This document shows, piece after piece, positions 6,727-13,732 of a stretch of DNA of 18,993 nucleotides (the first letter of the stretch is position 1; each line of letters opens with the position of its first letter). The position numbers were made by a program, and so were the translations under genes. This DNA comes from Gammaproteobacteria bacterium (lineage in GTDB: Bacteria > Pseudomonadota > Gammaproteobacteria > Chromatiales > Chromatiaceae), in assembly GCA_030594925.1 (NCBI GenBank), contig JAUVEG010000004.1, positions 1-18,993 of the forward strand, written 5' to 3'. Under the pieces are notes generated by a model. It was given only the letters and a program-made list of their open reading frames with translations. It ran no database searches and was not told the origin of the DNA.

Positions 6727-7760
6727 AGGAGTTTCTTGCCATGCCCGAAGAGCGACGTCGGCTTGTGTGTACCCAGGCAGGTGCGCAATTGAACCTGTCG
6801 GAAGTGGCTGTAGAGAAGGATTATTGGGTCTGCTGGACGCTGCGTAAATTGTTTGAACTGCCTGAATGGGGAGCGTGCTTGACATTCAAGGGCGGTACAT
6901 CACTCTCCAAGGGATGGGGCCTCATTGAACGTTTTTCCGAAGATATCGATATTGTCATCGACAGGGGATCTTTGGGGTTTGAGGGCGAAGATGCTCCGGA
7001 GGCGGCACCGAGCAAGAAACAGACAAGAAACCGTCTGAAGGCGTTAAGGGAAGCATGCCAGCAGCATGTCAGGGAGAGGATTCTTCCCGCGCTGACTGAA
7101 ACGTTCGCATCGGAGTTGCCCGAGACACTCGACTGGGAGCTTGTGCCAGACCTCGATGACCCCGACAAACAGACACTGCTTTTTCACTATCCGACGGCGC
7201 TGCCAGAGCGGGCAGCCTATCTTCGTCGAGCCGTTAAGATCGAGATGGGTGGTCGTTCTGATACGGATCCTGCTGAACTCATCGTTATACAGAGCTGTAT
7301 TAGTGATGCTTTTCCTGATCTGTTTTCAGAACCAGAGTTTGGCGTCCTGGCCGTTACGCCCGGACGCACGTTCTGGGAAAAGGCCATGTTGTTACACGAA
7401 GAGACCTTTCGTCCTTCAAACAAGGCGAGACGCAAAGAAGGCATGGCGCGACACTATTATGACCTGTATCGCCTGATTCAGGCTGGCATTGCCGACGAGG
7501 CTATCAAGGATCTGGATCTATTCCGGCGTATTGCTGCGCATCGCCAAGTCTATTTCCGTTATACGTGGGTGGATTATTCGACGATCAATCCGGGCCAGTT
7601 GCGGCTGGCGCCACCGGACGATCACCTGCGACAATGGCAAGTAGATTATAACAACATGCAGCAGGAGATGTTCTACGGCGAGGTTCCGACGTTCGACGAA
7701 ATTATGGCAGTAGTCGTCGGCTTCCAACAGCGTTTCAATCAAGGCGCAAAGCTTGCATGA
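6723..7760 (+). CDS. AbiEii-like nucleotidyltransferase toxin, type IV toxin-antitoxin
   Basis: A 345-residue protein of the AbiEii/DUF1814 nucleotidyltransferase family. Motif I is GGTSLSK (57-63) with the metal-binding RFSEDIDI (70-77; D74 and D76). Further family motifs are [10 protein letters not shown] (171-180), [11 protein letters not shown] (215-225, catalytic-type lysine K220) and [10 protein letters not shown] (242-251). Relatives transfer nucleotides to tRNA or other targets and block growth, often as phage-defence abortive infection. GAGG lies before the ATG at suitable spacing, and the start overlaps the antitoxin stop. All catalytic motifs appear intact, so the toxin is probably active. 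The target is not known from the sequence. Confidence 0.9.
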   Translation: MKEFLAMPEERRRLVCTQAGAQLNLSEVAVEKDYWVCWTLRKLFELPEWGACLTFKGGTSLSKGWGLIERFSEDIDIVIDRGSLGFEGEDAPEAAPSKKQTRNRLKALREACQQHVRERILPALTETFASELPETLDWELVPDLDDPDKQTLLFHYPTALPERAAYLRRAVKIEMGGRSDTDPAELIVIQSCISDAFPDLFSEPEFGVLAVTPGRTFWEKAMLLHEETFRPSNKARRKEGMARHYYDLYRLIQAGIADEAIKDLDLFRRIAAHRQVYFRYTWVDYSTINPGQLRLAPPDDHLRQWQVDYNNMQQEMFYGEVPTFDEIMAVVVGFQQRFNQGAKLA

Positions 7761-7780
7761 TAGGAGTTCTCCAATTTTAA

Positions 7781-8023
7781 GCTCACCGTTATTTATTCGA
7801 GCTTCTCGATGCTTTTCAGCAGAAGTTATTGTGGGCTGCCGTAGGCTGGTTTCTTGAGACCTATCGCGTAACTTTTTATGTCAGGGATGATGATCTCGCA
7901 TTGGTCAACAAACACGCGCCAAGGTCACCGCTCTATTTTGCCAGGGATCAGCGTGGCGGTGTGCTCGTTCGACGATGGAATCTGATCGTTCCTGACGTAC
8001 ATGCGGAAGGTAGGGGAAACTGA
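7781..8023 (+). pseudogene. C-terminal remnant of a second AbiEi-like antitoxin
   Basis: The frame is open from just after a stop at 7778 to the stop at 8021. It encodes about 80 residues (YLFELLDAFQQ, then AVGWFLETYRVTFYV, APRSPLYFARD, and LVRRWNLIVPD near the end). This pattern, with VGWFLE and WNLxVP, is that of the C-terminal part of AbiEi-type antitoxins from a different subfamily than the gene at 6103. There is no ATG and no Shine-Dalgarno sequence; only a TTG at 7829 could start it. Its N-terminal DNA-binding half is missing, so it is called a fragment. It lies 20 bp downstream of the toxin gene. Confidence 0.5.
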
Positions 8024-8057
8024 TGAATATTCAGGTAAAGTATAACCTGTAATTCAT
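8023..8057. repeat. Imperfect hairpin repeat
   Basis: ATGAATATTCAGGT (8023-8036) and ACCTGTAATTCAT (8045-8057) are nearly complementary around an 8-nt loop. There is no T-tract, so it is not a clear terminator. It starts at the last base of the antitoxin fragment's stop and may mark the edge of the toxin-antitoxin segment. Confidence 0.4.
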
Positions 8058-8074
8058 GAAGATTGGATGTGGGT

Positions 8075-8090
8075 GTGGTCGTCTGACCAC
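8075..8090. repeat. Short palindrome related to the repeat at 9421-9445
   Basis: GTGGTCGTCTGACCAC has 6-bp arms. The same core (GTGGTCATCTGACCAC) occurs at 9428-9443 in the right arm of a longer palindromic repeat, with one base changed, so the two belong to one dispersed repeat family. Confidence 0.55.
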
Positions 8091-8110
8091 GATAAAAATA
8101 TGATTTTGAA

Positions 8111-8140
8111 CCACAGATGAACACAGATGAACACAGATGC
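8111..8140 (+). repeat. Three tandem 10-bp units
   Basis: Three consecutive copies of ACACAGATGA (CCACAGATGA, ACACAGATGA, ACACAGATGC). Similar ACCACAGATGAACACAGATG strings are a recurrent intergenic repeat in many proteobacterial genomes. The frame of the downstream gene is open through it, which creates a false upstream start. Confidence 0.7.
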
Positions 8141-8176
8141 ACATGGATAAGAGATGAAAATAGAGCGAGGCCATGC

Positions 8177-9310
8177 TTGAAAGTTAGAATTCACACCAGC
8201 ATCAGTGAAATCACTGCTGATGTCTGGAATGCTCTGGTGCGGGACAATAATCCCTTTGTGCGCCATGAGTTTCTCAATGCGATGGAGAGGCATGGTTGCG
8301 TCGGGGAGAAGTTTGGCTGGCTGCCCCGGCATATTGCTGTGTATGAAGATGATTTATTGATCGCCGCCATGCCGCTGTATGAAAAACACAACTCCTACGG
8401 TGAGTTTGTGTTTGATAATGCCTGGGCCGATGCCTATGAGAGAGCGGGCAGGAATTATTTCCCCAAGCTGGTTTCAGCCATTCCATACACCCCGGCAACG
8501 GGACAGCGACTGCTTGCGGTTGCAGGCCGTGAAAAGGAGGTCCGGCCGCTGCTGCTGCAAACTGCATTGCGGTTAGCCGAAGAGAGCGGCGTGAGCAGTT
8601 TTCATGTGCTCTTTCCAGACAGCCGTGAGCATCAGTTTTTTCACCAGCAGGGGTTGTTAAGCAGGCATGATTGCCAGTTCCACTGGCGCAATGAAAACTA
8701 TCGGGAGTTCGATGATTTTCTGAACCGAATGGTCTCCAGAAAACGCAACAACATCCGCCAGGAACGGCGCAAGGTTTCACAGGCCGATATCAAACTGCGG
8801 GTGCTTAACGGCCATACTGCAACGTCGCTTGACTGGCGAAATTTCAGCCGTTTCTATGAGCAGACATTTGCCGAAAAGTGGGGTGTCGCCACATTCAATC
8901 TCGGTTTTTTTCAGGAGCTGGCGCAGACATTGCCTGATCAGATTGTGCTGGTGCTTGCTGATGCCGGTACAACTTGTATTGCCGGAGCCTTGATGTACCG
9001 CAGTGATACCACGCTCTACGGCAGGCACTGGGGCTGCATCGAGCAGGTTGACGCTCTCCATTTTGAGGCATGTTATTATCAGGGCATTGAATATTGTATT
9101 CGTCACGGGCTGCAGCGTTTCGAGCCCGGCGCTCAGGGCGAGCACAAGATAGCGCGTGGTTTTTTACCAACGCTGACTCGCTCCAGCCACTGGATTGCAG
9201 ATGACGATTTTCGTCAGCCGATCAGCAACTTTGTCGCACATGAGCGCCAGGCTGTGGCTGAATATATGGCGCAGCTTGAAGTAGCGAGTCCTTATAAAAA
9301 GTGTGAATAA
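8177..9310 (+). CDS. GNAT/FemAB-like acyltransferase (DUF482 family)
   Basis: A 377-residue cytosolic protein of the DUF482 family, which has the double-GNAT fold of FemAB-type aminoacyl- or acyltransferases. The hallmarks are NPFVRHEFLNAMERHG and FGWLPRHIAVY near residues 25-56, and near the C-terminus FEPGAQGEHKIARGF (315-329). The substrate is not known; a peptidoglycan- or lipid-related acyl transfer is the usual guess. The frame extends upstream to an ATG at 8117, but this lies in the tandem repeat and gives an atypical N-terminus. A TTG at 8177, 6 nt after GCGAGG, gives LKVRIHTSISEI, which matches how family members start, and is preferred. Monocistronic; palindromic repeats lie on both sides. 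Confidence 0.82.
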   Translation: MKVRIHTSISEITADVWNALVRDNNPFVRHEFLNAMERHGCVGEKFGWLPRHIAVYEDDLLIAAMPLYEKHNSYGEFVFDNAWADAYERAGRNYFPKLVSAIPYTPATGQRLLAVAGREKEVRPLLLQTALRLAEESGVSSFHVLFPDSREHQFFHQQGLLSRHDCQFHWRNENYREFDDFLNRMVSRKRNNIRQERRKVSQADIKLRVLNGHTATSLDWRNFSRFYEQTFAEKWGVATFNLGFFQELAQTLPDQIVLVLADAGTTCIAGALMYRSDTTLYGRHWGCIEQVDALHFEACYYQGIEYCIRHGLQRFEPGAQGEHKIARGFLPTLTRSSHWIADDDFRQPISNFVAHERQAVAEYMAQLEVASPYKKCE

Positions 9311-9377
9311 ACCGGGAGATGGAATCCTACATCGCGTAGATTCTCAATAACCACATGTGTGGTTGGCTGTCTGCATA

Positions 9378-9445
9378 TCGCGGCCAGAAGACCGCTCCTA
9401 CAGTGAGTGCTGACAGCAGATGTAGGAGTGGTCATCTGACCACGA
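9378..9445. repeat. Palindromic dispersed repeat
   Basis: The left arm at 9378-9402 (CGGCCAGAAGACCGCTCCTACA) pairs with the right arm at 9421-9445 (TGTAGGAGTGGTCATCTGACC) with a few mismatches, around an 18-nt loop. The TGTAGGAGxGGTCxTCTGxCC core is a REP-like unit in inverted orientation. It sits between the DUF482 gene and the methyltransferase gene, so the two are probably transcribed separately. Confidence 0.72.
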
Positions 9446-9488
9446 ATGAAAAGAGACAATAACCTGCCCCCATGCACAGACTTCTGAT

Positions 9489-10079
9489 ATGAAACCATAT
9501 TCTGAATCCTGCGATCAAAATCGCGACCCCATCCTTGCCGTCATTCAACCGCTGTTTTCCGCTTGCAAAGAGCTGCTTGAAATTGGCAGCGGCACGGGCC
9601 AGCATGCGGTCTTTTTTGCACAACAGATGCCGCATCTGATCTGGCATACCAGTGATAGAAGAGAGAATCACAGCGGAATCTCCATGTGGTTGAATGAGGC
9701 TGACCTGGCCAATACCGGGCTGCCGCTTGCACTGGATGTCAGCCATGATCATTGGCCTCAGCAGGAGTTTGATGCGGTGTTTTCTGCCAACAGCGCTCAC
9801 ATCATGCACTTTCAGGATGTGGAAACCATGTTTGCAGGAGTCGGGCGGGTGTTGAAACAGGGCGGTCTCTTTGCTCTCTATGGCCCCTTCAATTACAACG
9901 GCGAGTTCACCAGTGAGAGTAATGCGCGATTTGATCTATGGCTGAAAGATCGGGACCCTCTCAGCGGTGTGCGGGATTTCGAGGCTTTGAATCAACTGGC
10001 GAGGCAGGCGGGCATGCAGCTGTTGAATGACGATGAGATGCCTGCCAATAACAGGATTTTGAGCTGGATTAGAGATTGA
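9489..10079 (+). CDS. DUF938 family class I SAM-dependent methyltransferase
   Basis: A 196-residue cytosolic protein with a Rossmann-type methyltransferase fold. The SAM-binding glycine motif is LLEIGSGTGQHAV (29-41). The N-terminus (KPYSESCDQNRDPIL) and PHLIWHTSD (48-56) are typical of the DUF938 family, as are FDAVFSANSAHIMHF and YGPFNYNGEFTSESNARFD. The substrate of the family is not established. The ATG at 9489 has no evident Shine-Dalgarno sequence, but the conserved family N-terminus begins there. It is flanked by repeats and seems to be a single-gene unit. Confidence 0.9.
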   Translation: MKPYSESCDQNRDPILAVIQPLFSACKELLEIGSGTGQHAVFFAQQMPHLIWHTSDRRENHSGISMWLNEADLANTGLPLALDVSHDHWPQQEFDAVFSANSAHIMHFQDVETMFAGVGRVLKQGGLFALYGPFNYNGEFTSESNARFDLWLKDRDPLSGVRDFEALNQLARQAGMQLLNDDEMPANNRILSWIRD

Positions 10080-10094
10080 TATACAGATTGAATA

Positions 10095-10168
10095 ACCACG
10101 GAACACACGGAATACACAGAAAAGAGAGCCACAATAATATATTCCGTGTTGTCCGTGTGTTCCGTGGT
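10095..10168. repeat. Inverted repeat of ACCACGGAACACACGG type
   Basis: ACCACGGAACACACGG (10095-10110) is matched by its exact complement CCGTGTGTTCCGTGGT (10153-10168), with further imperfect pairing inwards (GAATACAC against GTGTTGTC). It forms a long hairpin just after the methyltransferase stop. A-rich sequence follows on the plus strand and there is no T-tract, so it is a repeat and not a clear terminator. Confidence 0.72.
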
Positions 10169-10195
10169 AAAAAAGGATTTTAAGATTATGCAGTC

Positions 10196-10304
10196 CGTAG
10201 GCCGGATGAGCGTAAGCGAAATCCGGCAACACAAAGCCGGATGACGGCGCTGGAAGATCCTGCATTGAATGAAAAATCGGTGAAAGCGCCTTATCCGGCC
10301 TACG
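10196..10304. repeat. REP/BIME-like element
   Basis: CGTAGGCCGGAT (10196-10207) and ATCCGGCCTACG (10293-10304) are perfect 12-bp inverted arms. Between them ATCCGGC (10221-10227) and GCCGGAT (10236-10242) form a second hairpin. The GTAGGCCGGAT core resembles REP/BIME sequences of enterobacteria and relatives. With the preceding inverted repeat it fills the 320-bp gap upstream of the Na/Pi cotransporter gene, and no gene is seen in the gap. Confidence 0.75.
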
Positions 10305-10400
10305 CTGCTGGGTCAGGGAGTGATTCCAAAAAAATAACCACGAAAAAAATTGGAGTGGGAATTGAATAAAATATTGACGCTTTACACACCATCTCCGGAG

Positions 10401-12164
10401 ATGAAATTCACAACCATCGTGTTGTCGGTCGGTTTTTTGCTGCTGATGCTGGCGCTTCCTGTGCTGGCTGAAACAGTGGAGGGGGAGGGTGAGATCAACT
10501 GGTTCACTCTCACGATGGGGTTGTTTGGCGGACTGGCAATGTTCCTGTTTGGCATGGAGCAGATGTCCGAGGGGCTCAAGGCGGCGGCGGGTGACACCCT
10601 GAAAAACGTGCTTGCCAGTTTGACCAGGAACCGTTTTTTGGGGGCTTTGACCGGCGCTTTTGTGACTGCGGTGCTCAACTCATCGTCTGTCACCACGGTA
10701 TTGGTGGTTGGATTTATCTCTGCAGGCTTTATGACCCTGGCGCAGTCTGTGGGTGTCATCATGGGGGCGAATGTCGGCAGCACATTCACTGCACAAATTG
10801 TCGCATTCAATATCACCCAGTATGCGCTGCTACTGGTGGCTGCTGGCTTCTTCATGCTGTTCACCGGAAAACGGGAAAACGTGCGCCATAGCGGCGCTAT
10901 GGTGATGGGGCTCGGCCTGATTTTTTACGGCATGGGTGTGATGGGTGAGGCAATGCTGCCATTGCAGAGTTATCAGCCGTTTCTCGACCTGATGGTGAAG
11001 ATGGAGAATCCGCTGCTCGGCATCCTCGTCGGTGCGGTTTTTACAGGTCTGGTGCAGTCCTCGGCAGCAACGACCGGTATCGCCATCGTCATGGCTTCGG
11101 CAGGGTTGATTACGCTGCCGGCTGGCATCGCGTTGGCTTTCGGCGCCAATATCGGCACTTGTGTGACTGCAATTCTTGCATCCCTGGGTAAACCGGTTGA
11201 AGCAGTACGGGCAGCTGCGGTGCATGTTATTTTTAATATTGCCGGCGTGTTGCTGTGGGTGATGTTTATTCCGCAACTGGCGGATTTTGTCGTTTCGATT
11301 TCACCAACAGCGCCGGATCTTTCCGGCAAGGCGCGCATGGCGGCGGAGGTGCCTCGCCAGATCGCGAATGCGCACACGATTTTCAATCTGGCCAATACGC
11401 TGCTGTTTCTCGGCTTCACGACCTACTTCGCAAAGCTGGTGGAGTGGCTGATCCCGGAAAAGCCGGTAAAGGTGAAGATTCTTGTCGAGCCCCGCTTTCT
11501 GGATGAAGATGTCGTCAAACTTCCCGCCATGGCTCTGCAGCAGGTGCGTTCCGAACTTGGCTACATGGGAGAGATTATCATTGAGATGTTTTCGACGCTT
11601 CGCGCCGCCGTTGGCAGTGGCAGCAAGAGCAGATGTGACAGCATAGTGAAAATGCGGCACAAGGTTGATATTCTGCATGACGCCATCCTTGAATATCTCA
11701 GTGAGATCCGCCAGGAGCCGCTGACGGACCAACAGAGTCATCACTTTCAGGCTTTGATGAGTGCCACTGTGAATCTGGGGAATCTCGCGAATACCATCGA
11801 ATTGGACCTGGTGGAGCTCGGCAAGCGCTATATTGATATGGATGAAGATGTCAGCGAGGCAACAGGAATATTGCTGAACAATCTGACGGATACCATCAGG
11901 AACTCTATCGACGATGCCGTCACTGCGGTGAGAGAGGAGGACGAGAAAGCTGCTGAGAACGTGATTGCCGCAAAGGATGATGTACGGCGTCTGGCGGATC
12001 AATTTCTGTTGCGCCAGTCCGAACGTATTGGAAAACAGCAGGGCACTCGCCTGAACCTGGTGAGGATGGAGATGGAACTGCTCGACAGGCTGCGCGGCAT
12101 CTACACGCTAACCAAGCGAATTGCCAGGGATTTTGTCCCGGAAGAGGTTGGAACAAATGCCTGA
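10401..12164 (+). CDS. Na+/phosphate cotransporter (NptA/YjbB type) with PhoU-like C-terminal domain
   Basis: A 587-residue membrane protein that couples sodium entry to phosphate transport. It has two inverted Na/Pi-cotransporter repeats: the first with NSSSVTTVLVVGFISAG (93-109) and GANVGST (122-128), the second with QSSAATTGIAIVMASAG (219-235) and GANIGTC (248-254). The QSS/NSS motifs line the substrate site. From about residue 390 to the end is a helical PhoU-like cytoplasmic domain (for example MRHKVDILHDAILEYL). The start is uncertain: the ATG at 10401 begins a signal-like segment MKFTTIVLSVGFLLLMLALPVLA but has GGAG directly adjacent; a TTG at 10362, 6 nt after GGAG, is the better-spaced alternative and would add 13 residues. 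The gene stands alone; no pst or pho genes are near. Confidence 0.9.
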   Translation: MKFTTIVLSVGFLLLMLALPVLAETVEGEGEINWFTLTMGLFGGLAMFLFGMEQMSEGLKAAAGDTLKNVLASLTRNRFLGALTGAFVTAVLNSSSVTTVLVVGFISAGFMTLAQSVGVIMGANVGSTFTAQIVAFNITQYALLLVAAGFFMLFTGKRENVRHSGAMVMGLGLIFYGMGVMGEAMLPLQSYQPFLDLMVKMENPLLGILVGAVFTGLVQSSAATTGIAIVMASAGLITLPAGIALAFGANIGTCVTAILASLGKPVEAVRAAAVHVIFNIAGVLLWVMFIPQLADFVVSISPTAPDLSGKARMAAEVPRQIANAHTIFNLANTLLFLGFTTYFAKLVEWLIPEKPVKVKILVEPRFLDEDVVKLPAMALQQVRSELGYMGEIIIEMFSTLRAAVGSGSKSRCDSIVKMRHKVDILHDAILEYLSEIRQEPLTDQQSHHFQALMSATVNLGNLANTIELDLVELGKRYIDMDEDVSEATGILLNNLTDTIRNSIDDAVTAVREEDEKAAENVIAAKDDVRRLADQFLLRQSERIGKQQGTRLNLVRMEMELLDRLRGIYTLTKRIARDFVPEEVGTNA

Positions 12165-12220
12165 AACATCATGATGCGTTTTCATTATCAAGATGCAAAG
12201 AATAATGTATTAGACATATG

Positions 12221-12303
12221 TTGACGGGAGAGTAAAATTTGTCTCGCAAACAAAGCAAAAATTTTCGTGCAGGATATTGGATATCCTGTAAACTCTCCCG
12301 CAA
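12221..12303. promoter_or_regulatory. Nested hairpins in the leader of the Mrp/Mbx-like operon
   Basis: CGGGAGAGT (12225-12233) pairs with ACTCTCCCG (12292-12300), and beyond a bulged A, TTG (12221-12223) pairs with CAA (12301-12303). Inside lies a perfect 8-bp palindrome, CAGGATAT-TGG-ATATCCTG (12270-12288), and an A/T hairpin (AAAATTT 12234-12240 with AAATTTT further on). It ends about 95 bp before the first operon gene. It may be an RNA leader structure, an operator or a repeat; no riboswitch family is recognised and no promoter could be placed with confidence. Confidence 0.45.
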
Positions 12304-12396
12304 ATAAAATCTGTTGCGGGTTGTCATGGAAATGAAACAGACAGGCTGTAACCTCTTTGCTGTTGCAATACACCTCTAATCCCAGAAGAAATCACA

Positions 12397-12921
12397 ATGG
12401 ATACTCCGCAAACGACGCGCACTGTTTCAGGCGCACACTACGCTTTTGTGTTTAGCATCTCGCTACTGCTGTGGATGCTGCTGAGCGGAAGCCTGGCATG
12501 GGAGGAGGTGGCTCTCGGCGCTTTTGTCTCATTGATGATTACCCTGCTGTTTGGTTCCCGCTTTACCATCTACAACGGCATCAAGTTCAGTTTTATGGCT
12601 CCACTCTATGTGTTGCTCTACCTGGTTCATTTTTTCAAGGAGCTGATCAAAGCCAATTTTGAACTGGCCATGCGCGTGCTGACACCCTCGTTGCCGATTC
12701 GCCCTGAAATGGTCGAGATCAAGACCACCCTTAAGTCGCCGCTTGGCCGCATGCTGCTGGCCAACTCCATTACACTGACACCGGGCACCTTGAGTGTCGA
12801 TGTGACGGATGACACCATCCTTGTTCACTGGGTCTACTGTCCGCCGGGAACAGATGCGAAGATGGCGACGGATGCCATCGCCGCCTCCTTCGAACGGCAC
12901 ATCAAGCGGTTTTTGGTATGA
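12397..12921 (+). CDS. Mrp antiporter subunit E (MnhE/MbhA-like)
   Basis: The first gene of the membrane-arm operon; 174 residues. Two or three membrane helices lie in the first 85 residues (about 16-34, 36-53, 66-83), followed by a cytoplasmic domain with the family hallmark SITLTPGTLSVDV (124-136). In Mrp antiporters and Mbh-type complexes this subunit is at the sodium-transport end of the membrane arm. The ATG at 12397 is preceded only by a weak AGAAGA. The stop overlaps the next start (ATGA at 12918), so translation is coupled through the operon. Confidence 0.92.
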   Translation: MDTPQTTRTVSGAHYAFVFSISLLLWMLLSGSLAWEEVALGAFVSLMITLLFGSRFTIYNGIKFSFMAPLYVLLYLVHFFKELIKANFELAMRVLTPSLPIRPEMVEIKTTLKSPLGRMLLANSITLTPGTLSVDVTDDTILVHWVYCPPGTDAKMATDAIAASFERHIKRFLV

Positions 12922-13184
12922 CGATTTCTACTCTTGAATTTATAGCTATAGCACTTCTCCTCGTCGGCATGGGGTTCAGTGCGATACGCCTCTTCCTCGG
13001 GCCGACAACGCCTGACCGTGTGGTTGCTGCAGATACACTCTCGGTGATTACCACTGCAGGGCTGGCGGGTATGGCTGCCTACTTCAACAACCCCATCTAT
13101 CTCGATATCGCGCTGGTCTACGGGACGCTCGCATTTGTCGGTACAGTGGCGATTGCGCGTGCTATCGAAGGGAATCAAAAATGA
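12918..13184 (+). CDS. Mrp antiporter subunit F (MnhF/MbhB-like)
   Basis: An 88-residue protein with three membrane helices. The family hallmarks are LGPTTPDRVVAADT (27-40) between helices 1 and 2 and YLDIALVYGTLAFVGTVA (61-78) in the last helix. It overlaps the E subunit gene and the G subunit gene by 4 bp at either end, giving a strictly coupled operon. Confidence 0.93.
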   Translation: MTISTLEFIAIALLLVGMGFSAIRLFLGPTTPDRVVAADTLSVITTAGLAGMAAYFNNPIYLDIALVYGTLAFVGTVAIARAIEGNQK

Positions 13185-13483
13185 ATGTAATCGGTGATAT
13201 CTTCCTCGTGATCGGCGCCATGTTTATCGCTCTCGGCGGTTTGGGATTGCTGCGCATGCCGGATGTCTATAACCGCATCCATGCAGGGACCAAGGCAGTG
13301 ACCCTGGGTTCCCTCTCCGTGCTGCTCGGGATTGCACTGCTGCACCCGACGTGGTGGCCAAAACTGCTGGTCATAGCCGGCTTCCTGTTGTTTACCAACC
13401 CGGTTGCAGCATCGATCATTGCACGCGCCGCAAAAATCAGCGGCATCAAGCCCTGGCGTATTAAAGAGCAGGGCGGGGAGTAG
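13181..13483 (+). CDS. Mrp antiporter subunit G (MnhG/MbhC-like)
   Basis: A 100-residue protein with three membrane helices. LGLLRMPDVYNRIHAGTKAV (21-40) and FTNPVAASIIARAA (71-84) are the family signatures. With subunits E and F it completes the E-F-G block that belongs to the sodium/proton exchange part of the complex. The start overlaps the F gene by 4 bp; the stop is 5 bp before the next ATG, with GGGG-rich Shine-Dalgarno sequence spanning the stop. Confidence 0.93.
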   Translation: MNVIGDIFLVIGAMFIALGGLGLLRMPDVYNRIHAGTKAVTLGSLSVLLGIALLHPTWWPKLLVIAGFLLFTNPVAASIIARAAKISGIKPWRIKEQGGE

Positions 13484-13488
13484 GGGAA

Positions 13489-13731
13489 ATGGAAGCAGTC
13501 GTTTTAGTTGTTGTTATCGTGATGTTGCTCAGTGCTGTGGCGGTGCTGCTGTTCAAGGATTTTCTGGCCGCACTTGCAGCGATGTCGGTAGTTTCACTCG
13601 GACTCTCGTTTCTGTTTGTTGTTGTCCGTGCTCCTGATGTCGCCATGACCGAGGCGGCGATCGGCGCCGGATTGAGCAGCCTTCTTTTTGCCCTGGCGCT
13701 GCGCCGCCTGGGTTTGTGGCGGGGTCAATAA
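13489..13731 (+). CDS. MbhD-like subunit (DUF4040)
   Basis: An 80-residue, three-helix membrane protein. RAPDVAMTEAAIGAGLSSLLF (47-67) is the hallmark of the MbhD/DUF4040 domain, which in ordinary Mrp antiporters is the C-terminal part of the large MnhA subunit. Here it is a separate small protein, as in Mbh and Mbx complexes. This is one of the features that set the operon apart from a stand-alone Mrp antiporter. The Shine-Dalgarno sequence GGGGA lies 3-8 nt before the ATG. Confidence 0.88.
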   Translation: MEAVVLVVVIVMLLSAVAVLLFKDFLAALAAMSVVSLGLSFLFVVVRAPDVAMTEAAIGAGLSSLLFALALRRLGLWRGQ

Positions 13732-13732
13732 G

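Noticed and set aside
8111..8140. Possible CRISPR-like repeats
   Set aside because: Units are 10 bp in direct tandem with no spacers, so this is a simple tandem repeat.
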